Positions 1-5,976 of a DNA stretch of 9,992 nt are shown here, one piece after another; positions within the stretch are counted from its first letter, which is position 1, and the number at the start of each line of letters is the position of its first letter. Made by a program: the position numbers and the translations under genes. Source of the DNA: Acidobacteriaceae bacterium. Lineage in GTDB: Bacteria; Acidobacteriota; Terriglobia; Terriglobales; Acidobacteriaceae. The notes beneath the pieces are model-generated. The model had not been told where the DNA came from. It saw only the letters and a program-made list of their open reading frames with translations, and ran no database searches. The stretch covers positions 1 through 9,992 of the forward strand of contig DAHUZD010000026.1 in assembly GCA_027306745.1 (NCBI GenBank), given 5' to 3'.

Positions 1-1083
1 AACGACGACGATTCCACCTCGCTCACCTGGTCTTGCCTCAGCCGCGACTTTGATTCGGTCTTCGCTATGGCCGCAGAGCTGCTGCTGCATCCGCAATTCC
101 GCGCAGACAAACTGCAACTGGCCCAGCAGCAGGAGGAGACCGGCATCATCCGCCGCAATGACAGCGCCAGCGCCATTGCGCGGCGCAAGGCTCTCCAGCT
201 TGCCTATGGCATAACCAATCCATACGCGCGCATCCCAGAGTTTGCCACCGTGCAGGCCGTTACGCTGGCGGATTTCGACCAATGGCACGCACGCACCGTC
301 GCACCCGTCAACATGATTGTCGGCATCACGGGCGACTTTGACTCCGCCGCCATGGAGCAGAAGCTGCGCGCAGCCTTCGGCGCTCTGCCGCGCGGCACCG
401 CGTTTGCCTCCGCACCCAAGCCATTCACCCCGGCGCAAACCGGCGTCTACTTTGTGCAGAAGAGCGACATCGACCAAAGCAATATCTGGCTCGTTGGCCT
501 GGGCACAGAGCGCAACAATCCCGACTATTACGCTCTGACGGTGATGAATGAAATCTTCAGCGGCGGCTTCGGCTCACGGCTCTTTCAATCCGTGCGCACG
601 CGGCTCGGCCTGGCCTACTCAGTCTCGGGCGCGTATGGCGCAGACTACGGCCATCCCGGAATTTTTTATGTCGCCGCAGGCACAAAAAGCTCCAGCACCG
701 TGCAGGCCATCCAAGCCATGCTGCAACAGGTGCGCGCGCTGAAAACCCAGCCGCCCACTGCCGATGAGCTGCGCAAGGCCAAGGATCAGATACTGAACTC
801 CTACATCTTCCACTACGATTCGCGCGCGAAAATTCTACGCGAGCAGGCCAATCTGGCCTTCTACAACTACCCGCTGGATTTTCTCGATCAGTATCGCTCC
901 GGCATTGAGCGGGTCACTGCTGCCGACGTCACGCGCGTGGCACAGAAATACGTCCACGCCGGAAAACTGGCGACGCTGGTCGTCGGCAATGCCCGGGAAT
1001 TCGGCACGCCGCTCTCCACATTGGGACCGGTCAACCCCTTGGACATCACCATCCCCTTGCCCGCTGGCCTGCAAGGGCAATAG
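1..1083 (+). CDS. M16 family (insulinase/processing-peptidase-like) peptidase, C-terminal part, 5' truncated by window edge
   Basis: The frame is open from base 1 to a TAG at 1081-1083, giving 360 residues. The true start lies outside the window, so the ATG at 67 is internal. The visible part contains the end of a first M16 domain (SRDFDSVFAMAAELLLHPQF, then a QQQEETGIIRR helix, about residues 15-52, where the third zinc ligand Glu of this family normally lies). A second, inactive-type M16 domain follows, with QSNIWLVGLG, then GGFGSRLFQSVR and RTRLGLAYSVSGAYG at about residues 182-213; the latter is the family's R/Y substrate-binding motif. The HxxEH zinc motif would be upstream and cannot be checked. 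M16B proteins of this kind are usually periplasmic or exported peptidases, often in pairs, one catalytic and one not. It is followed by a convergent hydrolase gene. Family assignment is firm; activity and substrate are unknown. Confidence 0.9.
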   Translation, partial: NDDDSTSLTWSCLSRDFDSVFAMAAELLLHPQFRADKLQLAQQQEETGIIRRNDSASAIARRKALQLAYGITNPYARIPEFATVQAVTLADFDQWHARTVAPVNMIVGITGDFDSAAMEQKLRAAFGALPRGTAFASAPKPFTPAQTGVYFVQKSDIDQSNIWLVGLGTERNNPDYYALTVMNEIFSGGFGSRLFQSVRTRLGLAYSVSGAYGADYGHPGIFYVAAGTKSSSTVQAIQAMLQQVRALKTQPPTADELRKAKDQILNSYIFHYDSRAKILREQANLAFYNYPLDFLDQYRSGIERVTAADVTRVAQKYVHAGKLATLVVGNAREFGTPLSTLGPVNPLDITIPLPAGLQGQ

Positions 1084-1121
1084 CCGGATTGATCCCGCTG
1101 GCTTCAGGCGCAGATTTTTTT
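1082..1121 (+). terminator. Possible weak terminator after the M16 peptidase gene
   Basis: A short stem AGCCGG/CTGGCT (1082-1087 with 1098-1103, one G-T pair, 10-nt loop) starts just inside the stop codon, and a run of seven T lies at 1115-1121. The T run begins 11 nt after the stem, which is far for an intrinsic terminator, so this is tentative. Confidence 0.25.
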
Positions 1122-1124
1122 CGT

Positions 1125-1169
1125 AAAAATAGTTCGGCGGCACCGCAAACGATCACGATGCCGCCGAAC
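1125..1169 (-). terminator. Rho-independent terminator for the MBL-fold hydrolase gene
   Basis: A perfect 11-bp inverted repeat, GTTCGGCGGCA at 1132-1142 and TGCCGCCGAAC at 1159-1169, encloses a 16-nt loop. Read on the minus strand the stem is followed at once by TATTTTTA (1131-1124). It lies 73 nt beyond the stop codon of the minus-strand hydrolase. The T-rich tail is on that strand only, so it should end hydrolase transcription, though the stem itself could also slow read-through from the convergent peptidase gene. Confidence 0.7.
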
Positions 1170-1242
1170 AGTACGCCTGCATCATCCGCCCAACTTGGGT
1201 AAAAATTCTGCCCGCTGGACGAGGATGAACTTCTGGCAGGTT

Positions 1243-2250
1243 TTATTGCTTGGCCACGGGTGCATTGTTCAGATACGGCACAGGCAGCCAGCGATAGTGG
1301 TCTCCGTCCTCCACAACATGACCAATGCCGGGGAAGTACATGTGCGCTACTGCAACCATGTAGTGATTCTTGGCTGCATCGGCAAATGCGGCCTTGCGAA
1401 TTGCCATCGCTTGCATGGAATCCACGTCAATGCCTACCGTCACTGAAGGATCGGCAAACTGTACTTCCTGCTCATGGACAACATCTCCCCAGAACAAAAG
1501 TTTCTGGCCCTGGCTTTCGAGTGAGTAGAACGTATGCCCCGGAGTATGCCCCGGCGCGGGGAGCGTCCGCAAGCCAGCGAAGAGTTCCGTCGCTCCATCA
1601 AAGGTCTTCACCTTTCCTGCATCGATGTACGGTTGCATCATTAGCGCAGCTTGTTGGAAGAATCCCTTCATGGCATCCGGGGCCTTGGCCTCATTGGCCT
1701 TGCTGAGCCAATACGCCAGTTCACGCTTGTCCAAATGCACAGTTGCATTCTGGAATACGCGGTTTTTGCCATCCATCAGTCCGCCGATGTGGTCAGGATG
1801 CAGGTGCGTCACCAAGATGTCGGTGATTTGATCGGGTCGGTATCCCGCTCCAGCCAGACTTGCTTGGAGCTTGCCCAGCGTTGGCCCAAAAAGCACACCC
1901 GCTCCGGCATCGATCAAGATCACGCGGTCGCCAAGATGCACCAGATAGGCGTTGACCGAAAGATTGATCGGATTGGTCACATCAGCAGCAGCCAGCAACG
2001 CAGCGATTTTTGCATGCGTCGTGTTGGTAAGAATATCGTAGGCGGACATCGAAACTGTGCCGTCGGAGAGTGCCACCACTTGCACGTTGCCGATTTGAAT
2101 CCTGTAATAGCCAGCTTGCAATTCGACTGGTTGGGTTGATGCTGCCGATTGGGCAAGCGCTGCGGGTTGGCTGAATGGAAGGTTGAGACCGAATGCCATC
2201 AAAGCTGCGGCAAACAGAAGAACTCGCCTGTGCGGAGAAAATTTCATCAT
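1243..2250 (-). CDS. Secreted metallo-beta-lactamase-fold hydrolase resembling methyl parathion hydrolase
   Basis: This is a 335-residue protein starting at the ATG at 2250 (MMKFSPHRR); a purine-rich GATAGAGG lies about 8 nt upstream. A longer open frame extends to 2553 but runs over the divergent regulator and lacks family similarity there. Residues 1-34 form a signal peptide: basic start, hydrophobic core LLFAAALMAFGLNL, and a likely cut near AALAQS. The MBL motif THLHPDH is at 148-154 (ligands H149, H151, D153, H154), with further ligands H235 (PGHTPGH), D256 (WGD) and H303 (VAH). Spacings of 21 and 47 residues between the last three equal those I recall for methyl parathion hydrolase (H234, D255, H302). 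The pocket aromatics F121, W181 and F197/F198 also match, as do the blocks LFGPTLGKL and FPGIGH. It is therefore a dinuclear-metal periplasmic or exported hydrolase acting on a lactone, aryl ester or organophosphate-like ester. The natural substrate cannot be read from the sequence. It is divergent from an ArsR-like regulator. Confidence 0.92.
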   Translation of the reverse strand: MMKFSPHRRVLLFAAALMAFGLNLPFSQPAALAQSAASTQPVELQAGYYRIQIGNVQVVALSDGTVSMSAYDILTNTTHAKIAALLAAADVTNPINLSVNAYLVHLGDRVILIDAGAGVLFGPTLGKLQASLAGAGYRPDQITDILVTHLHPDHIGGLMDGKNRVFQNATVHLDKRELAYWLSKANEAKAPDAMKGFFQQAALMMQPYIDAGKVKTFDGATELFAGLRTLPAPGHTPGHTFYSLESQGQKLLFWGDVVHEQEVQFADPSVTVGIDVDSMQAMAIRKAAFADAAKNHYMVAVAHMYFPGIGHVVEDGDHYRWLPVPYLNNAPVAKQ

Positions 2251-2296
2251 TGAGTAAGCCTCTATCCCGTTTGGATGATTTCCATGTTGAGCACGA

Positions 2297-2312
2297 TTCA
2301 AATTATTTTGAA
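2297..2312. promoter_or_regulatory. Palindromic operator candidate between the hydrolase and regulator genes
   Basis: TTCAAATTATTTTGAA is a perfect 6-4-6 inverted repeat inside an AT-rich intergenic stretch. It has the TTCAAA-n-TTTGAA shape of known ArsR/SmtB operators (for example CadC and CzrA type sites). It adjoins a possible minus-strand -10 box, TATAGT (2317-2312), for the hydrolase gene, so a bound protein would block that promoter. A further half site, TTTGAA, is at 2348-2353, overlapping the candidate -35 box of the regulator gene. Binding by the adjacent regulator is inferred from position and shape. Confidence 0.55.
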
Positions 2313-2348
2313 CTATAGACAGCATAGCACTTCTCAATCCTGCTGTAT

Positions 2349-2379
2349 TTGAAAGGCGGCAAATGGGTTCAGATACGAT
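2349..2379 (+). promoter_or_regulatory. Candidate promoter of the ArsR-like regulator gene
   Basis: TTGAAA at 2349-2354 (4 of 6 to TTGACA plus good position) and TACGAT at 2374-2379 (4 of 6 to TATAAT) are separated by 19 nt. Transcription would begin close to 2386, the A of the start codon, suggesting a leaderless or nearly leaderless message. This fits the lack of any Shine-Dalgarno sequence in front of the ATG. The boxes are only moderate matches. Confidence 0.35.
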
Positions 2380-2385
2380 ACAGTC

Positions 2386-2769
2386 ATGGCCTGTAAAACC
2401 GAGAGCGAGATCGTTCCAGAGCTGTCGCTGGCAGCCATTCTGGATGCGCTGAGCGATGACATTCGGCGGCAAATAGTCTATCGGCTTTTCCAGGAGCCTC
2501 GGCTCTGCACCTCCTTCGGGGATCTCGGTTCCAAAACCCGGCTCAGCTACCACTATGCCCAGCTTCGCAAGGCGGGTCTCACTTCAACCGAAAAACAGGG
2601 TACAACTCTGCTCATCTCTCTTCGCTTGAAAGAGGTTGAGCGCGCCTTCCCCGGCTTGTTGAAAGCCGTACTCAAGGGCACTGCGGAGCTGAACGCCGCA
2701 GCCAGAAAACCGGCGAAGCCCAGGCGCTCAGAACATCCCCAGAAGACTCCTAAGAAAAAATCCCCTTAG
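2386..2769 (+). CDS. ArsR-like winged helix-turn-helix transcriptional regulator
   Basis: This 127-residue protein has a winged-helix fold of the ArsR/SmtB type. Residues 14-34 (LAAILDALSDDIRRQIVYRLF) match the first helices. LGSKTRLSYHYAQLRKAGLTSTEKQGTTLLISLR, at about 48-81, matches the recognition helix (SYHYAQLRKAGL, compare S-H-HL-LR-AGL) and the beta-wing. The only cysteines are C3 and C42 (RLC), so a classical metal-thiolate sensor site such as ELCxC is not complete. The ligand is therefore unknown, and metal, redox or small-molecule sensing are all possible. The C-terminal 25 residues (from about KPAKPRRS to KKKSP) are rich in Lys, Pro and Arg and may add non-specific DNA contact. The upstream frame is closed by a TGA at 2350, and 2386 is the only ATG that keeps the whole domain. 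No ribosome binding site is seen. It is divergent from the hydrolase and is its likely repressor. Confidence 0.85.
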   Translation: MACKTESEIVPELSLAAILDALSDDIRRQIVYRLFQEPRLCTSFGDLGSKTRLSYHYAQLRKAGLTSTEKQGTTLLISLRLKEVERAFPGLLKAVLKGTAELNAAARKPAKPRRSEHPQKTPKKKSP

Positions 2770-2789
2770 ACAGTGGTTTCGACCTTCCG

Positions 2790-3206
2790 CTACTTGCGTT
2801 GTTCGAACTTCAACGCCGCGCTGTTGATGCAATAGCGCAGGCCCGTTGGCTGGGGGCCGTCCTCAAACACATGCCCCAGGTGCGCTCCACACCGTGCGCA
2901 GGTTGTCTCCACGCGGCGCATTCCGTGGCTGATGTCTTCATGCGTCGCAATTGCGGTGCTGTCAGCGGGCTTCCAGAAACTGGGCCAGCCGGATCCCGAC
3001 TCAAATTTCGTGTCCGATGCGAACAACTCCGCGTCACAGCCAACGCAGTGGTAGCTTCCATCCGCATGGTTGCGATACAGCGCTCCAGAAAACGGCGGCT
3101 CAGTTCCCTTTTGTCGCGTGACGTGAAACTGCTCCGGCGTCAATTGCGCGCGCCACTCCGCCTCGGATTTCTGTATGGTTGGGCCTGCTGCTTTTTTCTC
3201 GTTCAT
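2790..3206 (-). CDS. msrB: Peptide-methionine (R)-S-oxide reductase MsrB
   Basis: MsrB reduces the R epimer of methionine sulfoxide in proteins, a repair step after oxidative damage, normally recycled by thioredoxin. The 138-residue protein starting at the ATG at 3206 has the usual MsrB length; GAGGA lies 4 nt upstream. An in-frame extension to 3449 runs antisense through the tRNA gene and is rejected. Visible landmarks are [11 protein letters not shown] (34-44), the structural zinc pairs C54-x-x-C57 and C103-x-x-C106, GSGWPSFW (71-78), H109 and H112, and the catalytic C126 in RYCINSAAL. Many MsrBs carry a resolving cysteine in SGCGWPSF; here it is Ser, so recycling would have to use another route or act on the sulfenic acid directly. 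No signal peptide is seen, so it is cytoplasmic. It converges with the regulator gene (20 nt between stop codons). Confidence 0.95.
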   Translation of the reverse strand: MNEKKAAGPTIQKSEAEWRAQLTPEQFHVTRQKGTEPPFSGALYRNHADGSYHCVGCDAELFASDTKFESGSGWPSFWKPADSTAIATHEDISHGMRRVETTCARCGAHLGHVFEDGPQPTGLRYCINSAALKFEQRK

Positions 3207-3218
3207 CCCATCCTCGAT

Positions 3219-3255
3219 GCTTGCAGCGTAGGCCAAATCCAACTCCGCTGCAAGC
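3219..3255. repeat. Perfect inverted repeat upstream of msrB
   Basis: GCTTGCAGCG at 3219-3228 and CGCTGCAAGC at 3246-3255 form a perfect 10-bp inverted repeat with a 17-nt spacer, 13 nt upstream of the msrB start codon. On the minus strand its arms overlap weak -35-like (TTGCAG) and -10-like (TACGCT) hexamers spaced 17 nt apart. It could be an operator, or a hairpin in the msrB leader if transcription starts further upstream. Confidence 0.5.
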
Positions 3256-3269
3256 GCGAAAGCAAAAAT

Positions 3270-3298
3270 TTGGCAGGTTGGAATTGCATTGATATACT
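3270..3298 (+). promoter_or_regulatory. Sigma70-type promoter for the tRNA-Phe gene
   Basis: TTGGCA (3270-3275, 5 of 6 to consensus) and TATACT (3293-3298, 5 of 6) are separated by exactly 17 nt. Transcription would begin near 3305, giving a 5' leader of about 69 nt before the mature tRNA at 3374, to be removed by RNase P. No protein-coding start follows on this strand, so the tRNA is the natural target. Confidence 0.7.
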
Positions 3299-3373
3299 GC
3301 GTAAGGAGCAGCCGGTTCAGCCAGTCTTCTGCACGGCCGGTTGCCGTTGTACCTTCCTCGGAGTTCACTCCTA

Positions 3374-3448
3374 GGCCAGATAGCTCAGTGGTAGAGCGCG
3401 GCCCTGAAAAGGCCGGCGTCGGCGGTTCGATCCCGTCTCTGGCCACCA
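3374..3448 (+). tRNA. tRNA-Phe (anticodon GAA), CCA encoded
   Basis: The whole cloverleaf can be drawn. The acceptor stem is GGCCAGA/TCTGGCC (3374-3380 with 3438-3444). The D stem is GCTC/GAGC with a 7-nt loop AGTGGTA. The anticodon stem is CGGCC/GGCCG around the loop CTGAAAA, giving anticodon GAA. The variable loop is 5 nt (GCGTC). The T stem is GGCGG/CCGTC (one G-T pair) with loop TTCGATC. Discriminator A at 3445 is followed by genomic CCA at 3446-3448. It decodes UUC/UUU. Protein-like open frames antisense to it ([14 protein letters not shown] and [16 protein letters not shown] types) are the familiar tRNA artefacts. Confidence 0.97.
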
Positions 3449-3509
3449 CTCTTGCAAAGTATTTTGGGAATTTTTGCGCGGCACGCGCAGGCGCTTCAAC
3501 AGGGTGCGG

Positions 3510-4499
3510 CTACTTTTCGCGCGCCACCACAACGTCTGGTGCCCACAACACCGCGCGCTTATCTTCAGAATCCGGCAATGCGGCCACTGCTGCACGCGCC
3601 ACGTCCGCGTAGCCATAGGCTGCCCGCATGGCGAAGTCCAGCGAACCATTGTGGCGCAGAATCTCCAAAATGCGCGCATGGCCCACACGAGCAAAGGACC
3701 GGTCTTCCAGCACCTGTTGAATCGCCGCGCGTTCCTCGCGCGAGCCATGCTGCAAAGCGTGAACCACAGCCAGCGTAGCCTTGCCTTCGCGCAGATCACT
3801 GGCCACAGGCTTGCCCAAGACATCTTCGTCCGCCGTCAAATCCAGCACGTCGTCCACAATCTGAAAGGCCAAGCCAAGATTGCGGCCATACTCGCCAAGC
3901 TGCGCTTCCACCTCAGGCGTGGCTCCGGCCAGCACGCCGCCCAGTTGCATCGAAATCTGAAACAGGCAGGCCGTCTTGCGATAGATCAGGTCGTAGTATT
4001 CCTGCTCGCCAATGGCGCGGCCCAGCAGGTCCATCTGCACCAGCTCGCCTTCCACCATCTGCTGCGTCAGGCGGATCAAAAGATCCAGAATACGGAAGTT
4101 GCGCTCTTCCAGCGCCATGTGGAAGGCCTGCATGTAGAGCCAGTCGCCGGTAAGCACACAGCGCGCATTGCCCCAGGTTTTGTTGGCGCTGGGCCGTCCC
4201 CGGCGCGTGTCTGCCTCGTCAATAATGTCGTCATGCACCAGAGTGGCCGTGTGGATCATTTCCACCACTGCGCCCAGGTGCACCGCACTGCGGCCTTTGT
4301 AGGCCAGCGCATGCGCCGCCAGCAGCAACAATGCCGGCCGAATGCGCTTGCCGCCGCCCTCGCGCAGGTACGCCGCCATCTCCCGGATCGGAGCCACATC
4401 CGCACCACAGGCACGTGCAAACTCCTGCTCAATGGCGAGCAGATCCTCGCGGATCAGGTCAAAGACCTCTTTGGTCGTGGCTATGGCAATCGTGCTCAC
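3510..4499 (-). CDS. ispB: Long-chain all-trans polyprenyl diphosphate synthase (octaprenyl/heptaprenyl type)
   Basis: The enzyme adds isopentenyl diphosphate units to an allylic primer to build the side chain of respiratory quinones. The 329-residue protein has GGGKRIRPALLLL (48-60), the first Asp-rich motif D90-D-I-I-D94 with preceding HTATLVH and following RRGRPSAN, GDWLYMQAF (118-126), a QM-D helix near 154-157, and the second Asp-rich motif D216-D-V-L-D220 in FQIVDDVLD. DLREGKATL (235-243) follows. The small residue A85, five positions before the first Asp-rich motif, fits a long product because no bulky residue blocks chain growth. Exact chain length (C35, C40 or other) cannot be read. 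The start is a GTG at 4499 with GGAG 6 nt upstream. It is the last gene of the probable metG-tatD-yajQ-ispB operon, 54 nt after yajQ. The gene symbol is by family; hepT or similar names would be equally acceptable. Confidence 0.93.
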   Translation of the reverse strand: MSTIAIATTKEVFDLIREDLLAIEQEFARACGADVAPIREMAAYLREGGGKRIRPALLLLAAHALAYKGRSAVHLGAVVEMIHTATLVHDDIIDEADTRRGRPSANKTWGNARCVLTGDWLYMQAFHMALEERNFRILDLLIRLTQQMVEGELVQMDLLGRAIGEQEYYDLIYRKTACLFQISMQLGGVLAGATPEVEAQLGEYGRNLGLAFQIVDDVLDLTADEDVLGKPVASDLREGKATLAVVHALQHGSREERAAIQQVLEDRSFARVGHARILEILRHNGSLDFAMRAAYGYADVARAAVAALPDSEDKRAVLWAPDVVVAREK

Positions 4500-4553
4500 T
4501 TATGCTCCGCGCTCCCTGCCTGCTCCTACCTATACCGTACCGGATTGTGCCGT

Positions 4554-5054
4554 TTAGTTCGAGCGGTAATTTGTGAATTGCAGATCGATGCCAAAATCCT
4601 TCTTCTTCAACAGTGCGATCACTTCTTGCAGCGCATCGCGATCCTTGCTGCTCACGCGCACCGTGTCACCTTGAATCGTGGCCTGCACTTTGATCTTGGA
4701 ATCCTTAATGGTGCGCGAAATTTCCTTGGCCTGCTCCGTGGTAATGCCCTGCTGCAAATCCACCTTTTGCCGCACGCTGGAGTTGGCCGCCGGTTCCACC
4801 TTGCCATATTTGAAGGCCTTCAGCGATACACCGCGCTTGGCCAGCTTCTGCTGCAAAATCTCCGTCACCGTCTGCAATGTGTACTCGTTCGCAGAGGCCA
4901 GTTGCAGCGCCGTCTCTCCCTCCAGCTTCACGTCCGAACGGGAATCCTTCAAATCGAAGCGCGTCCGTATCTCTTTCATCGCCTGATCCAGCGCGTTCTT
5001 CACCTCTTGCAGGTCCACCTTGCTTACCACATCAAAAGTATTCTCAGCCGCCAT
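4554..5054 (-). CDS. yajQ: YajQ family cyclic-di-GMP/nucleotide-binding protein
   Basis: This 166-residue protein matches the YajQ (UPF0234) family along its full length. FDVVSKVDLQEVKNALDQAMKEI (7-29) and TRFDLKDS are at the N-terminus. LAKRGVSLKAFKYGKVE lies in the middle. KQGI-like LQQGITTEQAKEISRTIKDSKIKVQATIQGDTVRVSSKDRDALQ covers about 101-144, and FTNYRSN ends the protein. The family has two ferredoxin-like halves and binds nucleotides or RNA in different studies; in Xanthomonas a member is a cyclic-di-GMP-responsive regulator. Function here is not established. The ATG at 5054 has a strong ribosome binding site (GGGGAGGG ending 6-7 nt upstream). It follows the tatD-family gene by 16 nt in the same direction, indicating co-transcription. 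Confidence 0.95.
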   Translation of the reverse strand: MAAENTFDVVSKVDLQEVKNALDQAMKEIRTRFDLKDSRSDVKLEGETALQLASANEYTLQTVTEILQQKLAKRGVSLKAFKYGKVEPAANSSVRQKVDLQQGITTEQAKEISRTIKDSKIKVQATIQGDTVRVSSKDRDALQEVIALLKKKDFGIDLQFTNYRSN

Positions 5055-5070
5055 CGCTATTCCCTCCCCT

Positions 5071-5901
5071 TCAACTGCCAGCCGCGCCAGTGTACCGCAT
5101 CAGCCTGCGGAAATTTTCCGTCGTCGCCGACGCAATTTGCTCCACGCCCACACCGCGAACGCTCGCCAACGTCTCCGCCACCAGCCGCACCCACGCTGAC
5201 TCATTACGCTTGCCTCGATGGGGCATCGGCGCCAGAAACGGCGCGTCGGTCTCCACCAACAACCGATCCAGCGGAACCAGTGCGGCGACATCGCGCAGCG
5301 CCTGCGCCTTGGGAAAGGTCACATTGCCCGCAAAGGAGACAAAAAATCCCATCTCCATCGCGCGCTGCGCCTGCTCCAACGTGCCCGTAAAGCAATGCAG
5401 CACTCCGCCCAGCCCTGTCGGCTTCCACTGCGTCTCCAGCATCGCCAGCGTGTCTTCCCAGGCGCGGTCATCGCCCTCCGCAGGTCGGCAGTGGATCAAA
5501 ATCGGCAGCTTGTGTGCTGCGGCAATCTCCATCTGTTGCACAAAGGCGCGCTGCTGCACTTCGGGCGTGGGATTGTCCGCATGATAATAATCCAAACCAA
5601 TCTCGCCGATGGCTACAACCTCTGGCGCCGCGGCCAGCCGATTCAACTTGTCGAGCGCAGCGGCATCGGCCTGCGCCGCCTCCTGTGGATGGATGCCCAC
5701 GCTGGCCACAATGCGCGGCAGACGCGCATCGCCTGCATGTTGACGGCACAAATCCAGCGCCGTTTGCATCGTCTCCGGCCCGTCGCCAATGCCCACAGCC
5801 AGAATCATCTCCACGCCTGCGGACCGCGCGCGCTCTAGCATCGCCACGCGATCCTCTGCGTAGCGCTCGCTGTCCAGATGTGCGTGGGAATCTACCAGCA
5901 T
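5071..5901 (-). CDS. tatD: TatD family metal-dependent DNase
   Basis: The 276-residue protein is a TIM-barrel amidohydrolase-type nuclease of the TatD/YcfH family. Family members are 3'-5' DNases or D-aminoacyl-tRNA deacylase-like enzymes acting in DNA repair or quality control. Metal ligands are visible in order: H6-A-H8 (VDSHAHLD), E100 (IGEIGLDYY), H137 (LIHCR), H169 (LHCFTG) and D219 (ETDAPFLAP). SVGIHPQE (67-74) and ENFRRL at the C-terminus are also typical. The ATG at 5901 puts VDSHAHLD at its usual place; a frame extension to 5955 adds MRRMGHPWLW, encoded by the hairpin repeat, and is rejected. The ribosome binding site is weak, so translation may depend on the upstream gene. It lies 75 nt after metG, a pairing also common in Firmicutes (metS-yabD), and 16 nt before yajQ. 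Confidence 0.94.
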   Translation of the reverse strand: MLVDSHAHLDSERYAEDRVAMLERARSAGVEMILAVGIGDGPETMQTALDLCRQHAGDARLPRIVASVGIHPQEAAQADAAALDKLNRLAAAPEVVAIGEIGLDYYHADNPTPEVQQRAFVQQMEIAAAHKLPILIHCRPAEGDDRAWEDTLAMLETQWKPTGLGGVLHCFTGTLEQAQRAMEMGFFVSFAGNVTFPKAQALRDVAALVPLDRLLVETDAPFLAPMPHRGKRNESAWVRLVAETLASVRGVGVEQIASATTENFRRLMRYTGAAGS

Positions 5902-5941
5902 GGGTTTTTCATTCCACAGAATCCACCATAACCATGGGTGC

Positions 5942-5972
5942 CCCATCCTTCGCAATCTTTGCGAAGGGTGGG
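5942..5972. repeat. Short hairpin repeat between metG and the tatD-family gene
   Basis: CCCATCCTTCGCAA (5942-5955) pairs with TTGCGAAGGGTGGG (5959-5972) with one T-G wobble and a 3-nt loop TCT. It lies within 5 nt of the metG stop codon and 40 nt before the tatD-family start. No T tract follows on the minus strand, so it is unlikely to be a full terminator. The motif resembles a dispersed REP-like element that I recall from acidobacterial genomes, possibly acting in mRNA stability or processing between the cistrons. Confidence 0.65.
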
Positions 5973-5976
5973 AGTC

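Noticed and set aside
2251..2553. N-terminal extension of the hydrolase frame (101 residues before MMKFSPHRR)
   Set aside because: It overlaps the divergent regulator gene and its promoter, and it precedes a clear signal peptide that must be at the N-terminus.
2750..2769. CTAAG/CTTAG hairpin at the end of the regulator gene
   Set aside because: The stem has only 5 bp, with no T tract on the plus strand after it; too weak to call a terminator.
3374..3448. tRNA-Phe as an integration site for a mobile element
   Set aside because: No repeated tRNA 3' end, integrase or phage-like gene is present downstream in the window; core genes follow directly.
3207..3449. N-terminal extension of msrB beginning [12 protein letters not shown]
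   Set aside because: The extension is antisense to the tRNA-Phe gene and gives a well-known spurious peptide. MsrB proteins begin near MNEKK here.
3475..3489. TGCGCG-GCA-CGCGCA hairpin between tRNA-Phe and ispB
   Set aside because: The 6-bp stem has no T tract on the exit side for either strand, so it does not meet the criteria for an intrinsic terminator.
3371..3823. Open frame with [24 protein letters not shown]
   Set aside because: It is a classic artefact of translating a tRNA antisense, fused to a shadow frame of the prenyl synthase gene.
3474..5390. 638-codon plus-strand open frame opposite ispB, yajQ and tatD
   Set aside because: It lies antisense to three well-supported genes, has low-complexity His/Arg/Gln-rich content and no recognisable domain. 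It is a GC-driven shadow frame.
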